Part shown: positions 1 to 8,651 of the stretch, piece after piece
Position numbering within the stretch: position 1 is the stretch's first letter
How the letters are laid out: the number at the start of each line of letters is the position of its first letter
From: a candidate division WS1 bacterium
GTDB taxonomy: Bacteria; Armatimonadota; Zipacnadia; Zipacnadales; Zipacnadaceae
NCBI GenBank assembly: GCA_012523355.1
Contig: JAAYIR010000195.1
Coordinates: forward strand, 1-32,721
Direction of reading: 5' to 3'
Length of the DNA: 32,721 bases
Program-made: the position numbers and the translations under genes
The notes under the pieces: model-generated
What the model was told of the DNA's origin: nothing
Database searches by the model: none
What the model saw: only the letters and a program-made list of their open reading frames with translations

Positions 1-1
1 T

Positions 2-727
2 ATCGAGGCTCTGCCGCCGGGGACGCCGGTGATTCTGGCGGTGGACTTTGAGCCGGCCTCACGGCCCGAGTTGTACCCGATGGCAATCGCCGTGACCCGG
101 CACATCATGCGGCGGGACCTGCGGCTGATCACCATGACCCTGGCCCCCGGGGGCGTGCTGCTGGCGGAGCAAATAACCGCGCAGGTGGCGGAGGAGCAGG
201 GCAAGGAATACGGGGTAGATTACGTCAATCTGGGGATCAAGCCCAACCCCCTGGCGGTTATCCTGGGGATGGGGGAGAATCTTAAGCGCGTCTATACGCA
301 GGATACCCGCGGACAGGCGACCTCGACCATTCCAGCCTTGCGGGGGGGCAACAGCTATGCGGATCTGGGTCTGCTGGTGGAGCTCACGGCCACGGGGCTC
401 ACGGGCAGCTGGATCGTGTTTGCGCACCAGCGCTACAAGGTGCCGTTGGCCGCGGGAGTAACCTCCGTGGTGGCCATGGACTTGTATCCGTATCTGAAGA
501 CGCGACAACTGGTGGGCATGCTCAATGGGATCGCGGGAGCGGCGGAGTACGAAAAGCTGCTGGAGGAGCCGGACCAGGCCTCGCTGGCCATACCGGGAGT
601 GACCGCCGCCCACCTGCTGATGGTGGCGTTGGTGATCATCGGCAATCTGGCCTATGTCATGACACGCCGGCAACGAGTCCGGCCGGAGGCTGAGCCTCCG
701 CAGCCCTCGACAGGGGAGGGGGTGTAG
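2..727 (+). CDS. Unknown protein with extracytoplasmic-type domain and C-terminal TM helix; 5' truncated at window edge
   Basis: Frame is open from base 2 (IEALPPGTPVILAVDFEP...) before the listed GTG at 29; C-terminal hydrophobic helix AAHLLMVALVIIGNLAYVM; stop just before the next gene at 730. Confidence 0.75.
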   Translation: MEALPPGTPVILAVDFEPASRPELYPMAIAVTRHIMRRDLRLITMTLAPGGVLLAEQITAQVAEEQGKEYGVDYVNLGIKPNPLAVILGMGENLKRVYTQDTRGQATSTIPALRGGNSYADLGLLVELTATGLTGSWIVFAHQRYKVPLAAGVTSVVAMDLYPYLKTRQLVGMLNGIAGAAEYEKLLEEPDQASLAIPGVTAAHLLMVALVIIGNLAYVMTRRQRVRPEAEPPQPSTGEGV

Positions 728-729
728 GG

Positions 730-1530
730 ATGCAGGACCTGCTGGCGGCGCTCAACTGGGAGCACATTGGCATCTGGGTGGCCGCTCTGCTCACGCTGGC
801 AGTGTATAGCTTCCTGTACGCCGAAACGCCGGTGTTTCGAGTGGCGGAGCATCTGTTCATCGGGGTCTCTGCGGCATATGGGCTGGTGGTCTTCTTTCAC
901 CTGGCCGTGAAGCCCACCGTGTGGTACCCGCTCCTGGCCCTCATCAAGCAAGGACTCGATTACTTCCACGTGCATTACCAACCGGCGGCCAAGGCCGTGA
1001 TCTCCGCTCTGCATTTCTCGCCCGCGGAGGTGGCGCAAGCCGTGAACGAGGTGCCGGTGGACTTTCGCCTGTATGCTTTCATCATTCCCTTCATCCTGGG
1101 GGTGCTGATTTTCGGGCGGTTCTTCCGGGGATGGCAGTGGTTGTCGCGCTGGCCCATCGCCTTCAGCGTCGGTTTCGGAGCCGGGGTCCCCATCCCGGTC
1201 GCCTTTCAGGCAAACATTCTGGAGCAGGGACACCAGACCATCGAGCCCTTCGTGCGCGGCAGCCAGACCTGGTCACCCGCCGCGATTGACATGGCCGGGG
1301 CCTGGGCCCTGGCCGTGGGCGTGCTCACCACGCTGGCTTATTTCTACTTTTCAGCGCCTCATCGTGGTTGGCTGGGGCGCTCCTCGCGTCTGGGCATGTG
1401 GTTTCTGATGATTGCCTTCGGGGTAGGATTCGGTAATACTGTGATGGCTCGTGTGGCCTTGCTGATTGGCCGCATGCAGTTCTTGCTCTATGAGTGGCTG
1501 CCGCTCTGGACGGGGTTTCATCGTCCTTGA
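730..1530 (+). CDS. Polytopic membrane protein of unknown function
   Basis: 266 aa ORF with multiple hydrophobic segments, 2 bp after the preceding stop; no family recognised. Confidence 0.8.
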   Translation: MQDLLAALNWEHIGIWVAALLTLAVYSFLYAETPVFRVAEHLFIGVSAAYGLVVFFHLAVKPTVWYPLLALIKQGLDYFHVHYQPAAKAVISALHFSPAEVAQAVNEVPVDFRLYAFIIPFILGVLIFGRFFRGWQWLSRWPIAFSVGFGAGVPIPVAFQANILEQGHQTIEPFVRGSQTWSPAAIDMAGAWALAVGVLTTLAYFYFSAPHRGWLGRSSRLGMWFLMIAFGVGFGNTVMARVALLIGRMQFLLYEWLPLWTGFHRP

Positions 1531-1560
1531 CCCCTCGGTGGAGAGAGAGATGAGCGCAGA

Positions 1561-2262
1561 ATGGATCATAAGAAGATCCTCAGCATTGAGGATGATCAGA
1601 CGCAAGCTGAGCTGATACGCGAGGCGCTGGAACGGGAAGGCTACGAGGTGCGGGTAGCCAACGCCGCGGAAGAAGGCTTGCGGGCGGTGGAGGAGATGCG
1701 CCCCGACCTGATACTCCTGGACCTGATGTTGCCAGACATGGACGGGTTGGCGGCAGCCCAGCAAATCCGCACCTTGACCGGAGCCCCGATTATCATGGTC
1801 ACCGCCAAGGCCGAGGAGGTGGACCGGGTCATCGGCCTGGAGCTGGGGGCGGACGACTATCTCGGCAAGCCCTTTGGCGTGCGTGAGCTGGTGGCGCGCG
1901 TGCGGGCCATGCTCCGGCGCATGGTCATCCTGGAGCAGGCTGGCGCGGCCCGACGGAAAATTGTCTTGCCTGGCCTGGAAATAGACGTGCCCACTCGCAC
2001 GGTGCTGGTACAGGGCGAGCCGGTGACCATGACCCCTAAGGAATTCGACTTGCTTCATTGTCTGGCCTCCCAGCCCAGCCGCGTTTTCTCGCGGGAGAAA
2101 CTCATGGACAAGGTCTGGGGCTACGTCCCCGAGAGCGGCGATCTGCGGACCGTGGACACGCACATCAAACGGCTGCGGCGCAAGCTGGAGGAGACGCACC
2201 GGGTTCCGTGGGGGATTGCCACTGTCTGGGGCGTGGGCTACAAGTTCCAGCTCAAGGAGTAG
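1561..2262 (+). CDS. OmpR/PhoB-family response regulator (intact receiver plus winged helix)
   Basis: Receiver EDDQTQAELIREALEREGYEV, phosphoacceptor region LILLDLMLPDMDG, LGKPF lysine, and winged-helix FDLLHCLASQPSRVFSREKLMDKVWGY...VDTHIKRLRRKLE. Confidence 0.95.
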   Translation: MDHKKILSIEDDQTQAELIREALEREGYEVRVANAAEEGLRAVEEMRPDLILLDLMLPDMDGLAAAQQIRTLTGAPIIMVTAKAEEVDRVIGLELGADDYLGKPFGVRELVARVRAMLRRMVILEQAGAARRKIVLPGLEIDVPTRTVLVQGEPVTMTPKEFDLLHCLASQPSRVFSREKLMDKVWGYVPESGDLRTVDTHIKRLRRKLEETHRVPWGIATVWGVGYKFQLKE

Positions 2263-2295
2263 CGGTCTGTTGCGGGAGGCTGCTTGCGGGTTGCG

Positions 2296-3360
2296 TCAGT
2301 ACCTTGCCTGGCAGGCATTCGTGAGCCGGTGCGGCCCCGTCTCCTCCAGCACGAACAGGTCTTCAAGGCGGATGCCGCCCCAACCCGGGAAATAGACTCC
2401 TGGCTCGACGGTGAAGACGTTCCCCACCTCCAGAGCGTAGTCGCCCCGCGCCGAGAGGGTGGGGGCTTCGTGAACCTCCAGGCCCACGCCGTGCCCCAGA
2501 CTGTGCGAGAACTGCTCGCCGAAGCCGGCGTCAATCAGTACCTGGCGCGCGGCCTGATCCACCTCGGCGACCGGGCGCCCGGGCTGGGCGGCGGCGATCC
2601 CGGCGCGCTGGGCGGCCTGCACCGCCCGGTAGCGCTCGACAAACTCCGGCGACGGGTCGCCCAGCATCACCGTGCGGGTGATGTCGGAGCAGTAGCCCTC
2701 GACGAGCGCGCCGAGGTCCAGCACCACCATGTCCCCGGAGTGAAGCACACGATCGCTGAGCGTGGCATGTGGCAGGGCTGAGCGTGGGCCCCCGGCGACG
2801 ATGGGCGTGAAACTGAGGTCTTCTGCCCCCGCCTCGATAAGGGCCCGGTTCAGCTCGAAGCCCACTTGCCTCTCAGTTGGGCCAGGCGCCAGCGCAGGCA
2901 ACATGGCGTCCAACACACCATCCACGATAGCGGCAGCGCGTGCGATCAGCTCCACTTCCGGTGCGGTCTTGCGCAGACGCAGGTTCTCCACCAGCTTTGT
3001 GGTGGAAACGAGTTCCGTCTCAGGCAGGGCGTCTCGCAGGGTGAGGTACTGGGCGTAGGTCAAGCTTTCGCTCTCGAAGGCCAAGCGGCGAGGAGCCTGG
3101 GTGCGGAGGGCCTCCACGAGGGAGGCGAGGTGTCCGCGGTCGGCAGCCACGACCTCGCAACCGGAGGTCTCTTCCTGGGCCTCCGTCTCGTAGCGGCGGT
3201 CGGTGATTAGCACCGGCGTTTTGGAGAGGAGCAGTAGCCCCTCGCCGGTGAAGCCGGTGAGGTAGCGCAGATTGGGCGGGCTGCTGACCGCGAGGGCCTC
3301 CGATGCCAACTCCGCAAGGGACTGCAGGGCCCGGTCACGGCGGGGGGCGTACTCCCTCAT
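2296..3360 (-). CDS. Xaa-Pro aminopeptidase, M24 family
   Basis: M24 metal-ligand motifs [56 protein letters not shown]-terminal creatinase-like domain. Confidence 0.93.
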   Translation of the reverse strand: MREYAPRRDRALQSLAELASEALAVSSPPNLRYLTGFTGEGLLLLSKTPVLITDRRYETEAQEETSGCEVVAADRGHLASLVEALRTQAPRRLAFESESLTYAQYLTLRDALPETELVSTTKLVENLRLRKTAPEVELIARAAAIVDGVLDAMLPALAPGPTERQVGFELNRALIEAGAEDLSFTPIVAGGPRSALPHATLSDRVLHSGDMVVLDLGALVEGYCSDITRTVMLGDPSPEFVERYRAVQAAQRAGIAAAQPGRPVAEVDQAARQVLIDAGFGEQFSHSLGHGVGLEVHEAPTLSARGDYALEVGNVFTVEPGVYFPGWGGIRLEDLFVLEETGPHRLTNACQARY

Positions 3361-3803
3361 AAGAACTCCCCTGGAGACGCCAGCTCCGGCACGAGGCGCA
3401 GGGCGGCGAGGTATCCGAGCGGGCCGAACCCGCTGATCACTCCCACGCAGGCGGGCGCGGTCAGTGAACGGTGGCGGAACTCCTCGCGACGGTAAAGGTT
3501 GCTTAGATGGACCTCAAGGGCAGGCAATCCGATCGCAGCAAGTGCGTCACGGATGGCAACAGAGGTGTGTGTGTAGGCGGCGGGGTTGATAATCAGGGCG
3601 TCGCAATCGTCCGCTGCCCCCTGGATGGCGGTCACGATCTCACCTTCATGGTTGGACTGGTAGAAGCTAACCTCCACCCCCAGCCGGGCCGCCTCCGCCT
3701 CGAGCAGGGCATTGATCTCCTCAAGAGTCTGACGGCCGTAGACCTCAGGCTCGCGGCGACCCAGGAGATTGAGGTTGGGACCGTGTATGACCAGCACCTT
3801 CAT
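3357..3803 (-). CDS. aroQ: 3-dehydroquinate dehydratase, type II
   Basis: [23 protein letters not shown]..., [46 protein letters not shown]; stop overlaps the next start (ATGA). True start taken at 3803, not the listed 4271. Confidence 0.95.
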   Translation of the reverse strand: MKVLVIHGPNLNLLGRREPEVYGRQTLEEINALLEAEAARLGVEVSFYQSNHEGEIVTAIQGAADDCDALIINPAAYTHTSVAIRDALAAIGLPALEVHLSNLYRREEFRHRSLTAPACVGVISGFGPLGYLAALRLVPELASPGEFL

Positions 3804-3818
3804 GCGATGGCCTCCGAT

Positions 3819-3838
3819 CTGCATGAGAGAGCATGCAG
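3819..3838. promoter_or_regulatory. Perfect 7-bp inverted repeat in the aroQ leader / promoter start region
   Basis: CTGCATG-AGAGAG-CATGCAG, immediately downstream of the putative -10. Confidence 0.45.
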
Positions 3839-3866
3839 AGTATATATGCGCGGGAGATGCAGGCAA
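3839..3866 (-). promoter_or_regulatory. Putative sigma70-type promoter for aroQ/peptidase operon (TTGCCT-N16-TATACT)
   Basis: On -: TTGCCT (3866-3861), 16 bp spacer, TATACT (3844-3839), just upstream of aroQ. Confidence 0.5.
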
Positions 3867-3992
3867 TCCCTCTTGTGGTGAGTGAGTCTTCCCGCAGAGT
3901 CTGGTGCCTGCCACTTTCACGGTAAGGCCTGGGGAAGGGAAACACTGGTGCAGCGCCGAACATCCGCGGTGGTGAAGTCTGTGGCTCTGCGG

Positions 3993-4934
3993 ATGCCTGT
4001 AACTCGCGCCGTCATCACTGCCGGGGGACGTGGCACTCGGCAGTTTCCGGCCACGGCCAGTCTCCAGAAGGAGATGATCCCGCTGGTGGACTGCGACGGA
4101 TTGTGCAAGCCGACGCTGCAGCTGGTGGCAGAGGAGGCGCTGCAATCGGGCGTCGAGCAGATCTGTATCGTGACCGCGCCGGGTGGGGAACGGGTGCTCC
4201 AGCGGCACTTCCGGGAGTTGGAGGAAGAGGAGAGGGCGAGATTGGCAAACAAGCCGGAAGCCCTTGAGCAAGCGCAGCGCCTGGCTGAGATGCAGGGGGC
4301 GATCTCATATGTGCTGCAGCCCGAGCCGCTGGGCTTCGGGGACGCGGTGCTGTGCGCGAGGGAGTTCATCGGCCATCAGCCCTTCCTGCTCCTGCTGGGG
4401 GATCACGTCTATCTCAGTGGTGAAGAGCGACGGTGTGCGCGTCAGCTTCTGGACGTGTGGGACCGCTACCACTGCCCCGTTTCCGGCGTAGCCCGGACCC
4501 CGGCGGCGCAGCTGCACCTTTTCGGGACGGTCGCCGGGGAGCCTGTGCCTGAGGTCCCAGGCCTGTACGAGGCGCATGAGTTCCAGGAGAAGCCCTCTCT
4601 GGAGTATGCCCGCGAGCACTTGCGCACTCCCGGCCTCTCCGAGGATAGCTACCTGTGCTTTCTGGGGATGCACGTGTTAACGCCGGCTATCTTCGATTGT
4701 CTGGAGGCGCAGCGCGAGCAAGGCCAGCGCGAGCGGGGAGAGTTTCAGCTTACCACGGCTCAGGAGCTGCTTCGTCAACGCGGGCGATATCTGGCGGCCG
4801 AGGTGTGCGGCAGCCGGCATGACATGGGCACCCCCGAGGGTCTGGTCGAGACGCAGGTGGCGCTGGCCTTGCGCTCTCCTTATGCCAGTGTGGTGCGACA
4901 GGCAAGTCAGGAGGCGGATCAGCAATGCGAGTAG
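3993..4934 (+). CDS. UTP--glucose-1-phosphate uridylyltransferase-like nucleotidyltransferase
   Basis: [28 protein letters not shown]...[44 protein letters not shown]. Start placed at ATG 3993 by homology to the GalU N-terminus. Confidence 0.88.
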   Translation: MPVTRAVITAGGRGTRQFPATASLQKEMIPLVDCDGLCKPTLQLVAEEALQSGVEQICIVTAPGGERVLQRHFRELEEEERARLANKPEALEQAQRLAEMQGAISYVLQPEPLGFGDAVLCAREFIGHQPFLLLLGDHVYLSGEERRCARQLLDVWDRYHCPVSGVARTPAAQLHLFGTVAGEPVPEVPGLYEAHEFQEKPSLEYAREHLRTPGLSEDSYLCFLGMHVLTPAIFDCLEAQREQGQRERGEFQLTTAQELLRQRGRYLAAEVCGSRHDMGTPEGLVETQVALALRSPYASVVRQASQEADQQCE

Positions 4935-6124
4935 TGATTTTAGGCGCGGGCGCGGTGGGGCTGGGATTCATGGGCGATCTGCTCTCGCGCACTGGCGAGG
5001 AGATGGTCTTTGCCGATATCAACAGCGTGCTGGTGGAATCGTTGAATCGGCATGGGGCATGCACCATTAGCAAAGCGAGCCTGAAGGAGATTCGCCCACT
5101 TACTGTCACTGGCGTGGAAGCCGTGGACTCCGGTCAGGCCGAAGGCCGCGACAGACTGGGCCCGGAGCTGGCCGGGGCAGATTTTGCCATCACCAGTGTA
5201 GGGGCGCGGGTACTGCCGCTGATCGGGCGGTTGATTGCGGAACTGGCGCGGAAGGGCTTTCGTCGTGAGACGCCGCTGAACATCCTGTGCTGCGAGAACC
5301 ACCGCGATGCGGCCGGACTGCTGCATGACTCGCTGGCGGAGAGGTTAGGCCCTGAGGAGACCAAAGCGCGCTTCGCCTGCGTCAACACCGTGGTGGGGAG
5401 GATGTGCCAACTCCTTACGCACGGGGAGCGTGACCTGCCCACGGTGACGCCGGATGTGGATCAGGTCTTTCTGGTGGAGGACTACGATCCTTTTCCGGTG
5501 GATGCTGGCGCCTGGAGAGGGCCGCTGCCGCCGATGGCGCACCTGGAGGGTGTCCCCACTCCCCAGTTCGAGGCCTACGAACATCGCAAGCTCTACGCAC
5601 ATAACGGCGTGCACGCGCTCTTGGCGATGCTGGGAAAGCTGCGCGGCTATCAGTTCTTCTATGAGGCCGGACGGGACTCGGAGCTGGATGCTATCGGGCG
5701 TCGGGGTATGTGGGAGGAAATGAGCGCCGCCCTGGTTCGCGCACACCCCAGTTACTTCACGGAGGAACGGATGGGAGCCTTCGCGGATGATCTCTACGCG
5801 CGGCTGGTCAATCCGGTCTTCACCGACGAGATTGACCGGGGCATGCGGGACACTTTGCGGATGGTGCGGCCTGAGGATGGCCGGCTGTCGGGAGCGGCGC
5901 TGTTCGTTGCCGGACAGGGGTACGAACCGCGCGCCATGTGCCTGGGCGTGGCCGGTGCGCTGCGAGATAATGGGATGGACCTCGAAGGACTGGAAGAGGC
6001 CCTGGCTGAGGCCGAGCCGCACGCGGCGGAGGTCGTGCGGGCCTTGACCGCCCAAGCGTTGGAGGCGGTAGACGCCGAGGCCCAGGGGCAACGAGGGGCG
6101 TTAGGTGAGTTTGTGTTTCACTAG
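4925..6124 (+). CDS. Mannitol-1-phosphate/polyol dehydrogenase family protein (MtlD-like)
   Basis: N-terminal [35 protein letters not shown], and KLYAHNGVHALLAMLGKLRG; overlaps the upstream CDS by 10 bp. Confidence 0.88.
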   Translation: MRVVILGAGAVGLGFMGDLLSRTGEEMVFADINSVLVESLNRHGACTISKASLKEIRPLTVTGVEAVDSGQAEGRDRLGPELAGADFAITSVGARVLPLIGRLIAELARKGFRRETPLNILCCENHRDAAGLLHDSLAERLGPEETKARFACVNTVVGRMCQLLTHGERDLPTVTPDVDQVFLVEDYDPFPVDAGAWRGPLPPMAHLEGVPTPQFEAYEHRKLYAHNGVHALLAMLGKLRGYQFFYEAGRDSELDAIGRRGMWEEMSAALVRAHPSYFTEERMGAFADDLYARLVNPVFTDEIDRGMRDTLRMVRPEDGRLSGAALFVAGQGYEPRAMCLGVAGALRDNGMDLEGLEEALAEAEPHAAEVVRALTAQALEAVDAEAQGQRGALGEFVFH

Positions 6125-6133
6125 GAGGCGACA

Positions 6134-7189
6134 ATGCTGGAGGTGTTCGAGCCGGATTTTGGCCGTTTTCTGCAGGTCCTCGGACGCGAAGGGGAGCCGG
6201 ACCGCGTCCCCTTTGTCGAGTTCTGGATTGACTACCGGGCCGGCGAGCCGCTGGCTGGGCCCCCGCCGCAGGATCCGGAGGCGTCGCCGGCCTATCGCAT
6301 CAAGTGGATGCAGGCACTGGGCTTTGACTACGTTATGGGGGTTCATACCTTCGGCTTTCCCCGGTCCGAGTACGGGCTGACGGCGGAGGACACTTCGGTG
6401 GAGCACCCTGACGAAAAACGCGGTTGGCGCGATGAGCATCGCGGGCCTATCCAGAGTTGGCAGGACTTCGAGCAGTACCCGTGGCCGGAGGTCCAGGACG
6501 CCAGCTTCGCCGACTTCGAGAAGCTGGAAAGGCTGCTGCCGGAGGGCATGAAGGTGTTGCCCACTCTGCCCGGCGGGGTGCTGGAGAACCTCGTTGATTT
6601 CTTCGGCTACGAACAGTTGTGCTTTGCCCTGATTGAGCAGCCCGACCTGGTCCGCGCCGTGGTGGAGGCCATTGGCTCGCGCGAGTTAGAGCTGGTCGAG
6701 ACGCTGGCGGACATGGACTGTGTGGGCGCCCTGCTCCTCAACGACGACTTGGGCTTCAAGACCCAGACCATGATCTCACCGGCCGACCTGCGCCAGTACG
6801 TTTTCCCCTGGCACGCCAGGATAGTCGCCGCTGCCCACCGGGCCGGCAAGCCCTGCATGCTCCACGCTTGCGGCAACGTGAGTGAGGTCATGGAGGACAT
6901 CATCGGGTATGGCATGGACGCCAAGCACTCTTTTGAGGACGTGATCCAGCCGGTGGCGGAGTTCAAGGCGCAGTACGGCGATCGCCTCGCGGTCCTGGGA
7001 GGCATTGACGTCAACGTCCTGGCGGCGGGGACGGAGGAAGAAGTGCGCGAGTACACGCGGCGAGTGATCGAGCAGTGCGCCCCGGGGGGCGGCTGGGCGC
7101 TGGGTAGCGGGAATAGCCTGCCCAACTACATCCCCTCGCGCAACTACCTGGCGATGCTGGACGAGGGGAAGAAGCACGGGGTGTACTAG
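6134..7189 (+). CDS. Uroporphyrinogen decarboxylase-superfamily protein (MtaA/CmuA-like methyltransferase type)
   Basis: AGKPCMLHACGNVSEVMEDIIGYGMDAKHSFED, RLAVLGGIDVNVL, GGGWALGSGNSLPNYIPSRNYLAML. Confidence 0.88.
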   Translation: MLEVFEPDFGRFLQVLGREGEPDRVPFVEFWIDYRAGEPLAGPPPQDPEASPAYRIKWMQALGFDYVMGVHTFGFPRSEYGLTAEDTSVEHPDEKRGWRDEHRGPIQSWQDFEQYPWPEVQDASFADFEKLERLLPEGMKVLPTLPGGVLENLVDFFGYEQLCFALIEQPDLVRAVVEAIGSRELELVETLADMDCVGALLLNDDLGFKTQTMISPADLRQYVFPWHARIVAAAHRAGKPCMLHACGNVSEVMEDIIGYGMDAKHSFEDVIQPVAEFKAQYGDRLAVLGGIDVNVLAAGTEEEVREYTRRVIEQCAPGGGWALGSGNSLPNYIPSRNYLAMLDEGKKHGVY

Positions 7190-7195
7190 GCCCTG

Positions 7196-7343
7196 TTCCC
7201 CGTAGGGGCGGCTTTTCCCGCGTCTGCGCGGGAATTGCCGCCCGTTCGTTGCGTGTCATTCCTTCTGGCCGTTGGGTCCCCGTCACAACGCGAACGGGCG
7301 GCAGGCTCGGCGCAGACGCCTCGCAAGCCGCCCCTACGGGGAA
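7196..7343. repeat. Long imperfect inverted repeat (about 50 bp arms), composite intergenic palindromic element
   Basis: Left arm ttccccgtaggggcggcttttcccgcgtctgcgcgggaattgccgcccgttcg; right arm cgaacgggcggcaggctcggcgcagacgcctcgcaagccgcccctacggggaa. Confidence 0.85.
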
Positions 7344-7353
7344 TGACGCAGAC

Positions 7354-7374
7354 GGCGCGGTACAAGTCCGCGCC
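7354..7374. repeat. GC-rich hairpin, possible intergenic palindrome
   Basis: GGCGCGG-tacaagt-CCGCGCC, perfect 7 bp stem. Confidence 0.6.
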
Positions 7375-7389
7375 CTACAGCCGGCGGAC

Positions 7390-7411
7390 GGCGGGGGACG
7401 TGGTCCCCGCC
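7390..7411. repeat. GC-rich hairpin between convergent genes
   Basis: ggcgggggac-gtg-gtccccgcc, 9 bp stem with a one-base bulge. Confidence 0.6.
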
Positions 7412-7416
7412 CCACA

Positions 7417-8544
7417 TTAGGCTTCGTCGGCGGCGATGTCTACCGCGATCAGGTCCAGGAAGCCCAGAGGCTGGGTCATTATCTGGTCAGTCCATAGCGG
7501 GTGCGGGAAGAAGGACCTGATAGTCAGGCTCTCGGCCAGCAGATAGAAGGCCGGTGGGGTCTGCTCCACCCGTAGCCGATCCAGGGCTACGGCCAATTCG
7601 TAGAGCGCCTCTCCGCTTACCTCCCCAGTCTCCACCACGTAGGCCACTCCCTCGGGCAGCGCTCCCAGCCGGGCATGAACCTCAGCCGTGGACCACATGA
7701 AGGCCCCGGGCTCTTTGCGGTGTTCCACTACCGTGAAGGAGATGCTCAGGGCCTTGTCGAGCGCTTGGCGCAGGGCGGTGTTGGGCTGCAACACGATTTT
7801 GGGTTCCACAAACTCGCGCCCCAGAAACAGCTCCAGCTCCAGGTAGCGCAGAGTCTCGTCGGGAGTCAGGGCACGGAAGTTAGCGCGGACGAACTCCTCG
7901 AAGCTCATCTCGCGGGCAATCTCCGCCAGCAGGTTGGGCTGGCCGGCGCAGTAGAAATTGGCACACTTCGCCGGCTTCCAGTCACCCGCGAGACAGCCGC
8001 CGGCGCCCAGGAACAGGCAGGAGGGTGGGGCCATTCGCCCGCGGCCGGTGTGGAGGCCTTGGAGCGAGACGTGGGAGGCCAGCGCTTCCAGGGCGCCAGG
8101 GAACTCGCGCAGCACACGGAGGACGTTGGCACGGATGGCCGAGAAGCGTAGGAGGAAGGTCAGGCCGTCGAGGGTCAGTTCCTCACCACTCTGCAGACGG
8201 TCGCAGAACAGACGCCACTCGGTCAAGCGCTCGCGCAGGACTGCCAGGTCCGACTGGCGATCGGTCCCCTGGCTGCGCTCCAGGATGCCAACGATCTGCT
8301 CGATGGCCTCCTGCTCGACGCGCATTTCCGCGCCGCGCTCCTGCAGGCCACTCTCCAGGCGGGCACGGGCCAGTGGGTCAAACAGTATGCCCTTGTAGAG
8401 ACGCCGGAGATCTGTACTGCCCATCATGGTGCCCTGGTGGCAGCAGGTCTTGCCGCAGGCGCCGCAGACCGCCTCGACGATGTCGAGTAGTTGCTGGTTA
8501 CATTGTCTTACCGAGCCAGCCAGCACGTCCACGGAAAATCTCAT
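7417..8544 (-). CDS. Cys-rich protein, possibly a divergent YkgJ-type (Fe-S/Zn cluster) protein
   Basis: CGACGKTCC near N-terminus and CLFLGAGGCLAGDWKPAKCANFYC centrally, resembling the CxxCxxxCC...C...RPxxC spacing of YkgJ-like proteins. Start uncertain (ATG 8544 or TTG 8613). Confidence 0.65.
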   Translation of the reverse strand: MRFSVDVLAGSVRQCNQQLLDIVEAVCGACGKTCCHQGTMMGSTDLRRLYKGILFDPLARARLESGLQERGAEMRVEQEAIEQIVGILERSQGTDRQSDLAVLRERLTEWRLFCDRLQSGEELTLDGLTFLLRFSAIRANVLRVLREFPGALEALASHVSLQGLHTGRGRMAPPSCLFLGAGGCLAGDWKPAKCANFYCAGQPNLLAEIAREMSFEEFVRANFRALTPDETLRYLELELFLGREFVEPKIVLQPNTALRQALDKALSISFTVVEHRKEPGAFMWSTAEVHARLGALPEGVAYVVETGEVSGEALYELAVALDRLRVEQTPPAFYLLAESLTIRSFFPHPLWTDQIMTQPLGFLDLIAVDIAADEA

Positions 8545-8651
8545 CCCCAAGAGACAGCGAAAGATCTGTAGCTGATTAACGTCAGAGAGCTGCGTTCGAC
8601 CTCCTGTGGACAAGTCCCGAGCAGGAGAACGGGACAGCCGTGTCCTACCGG

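Noticed and set aside
59-673. 204 aa ORF on - opposite the first membrane protein gene
   Set aside because: Antisense shadow of a GC-rich coding region; low-complexity His/Arg/Gln-rich translation with no motif.
1351-2199. 282 aa ORF on - opposite the response regulator
   Set aside because: Response regulator motifs are unambiguous on +.
3804-4271. N-terminal extension of the aroQ ORF
   Set aside because: AroQ starts canonically at [15 protein letters not shown] (3803); the extension spans the intergenic promoter and the GalU-like gene.
5345-6091. 248 aa ORF on - opposite the MtlD-like gene
   Set aside because: Shadow of a well-supported coding frame.
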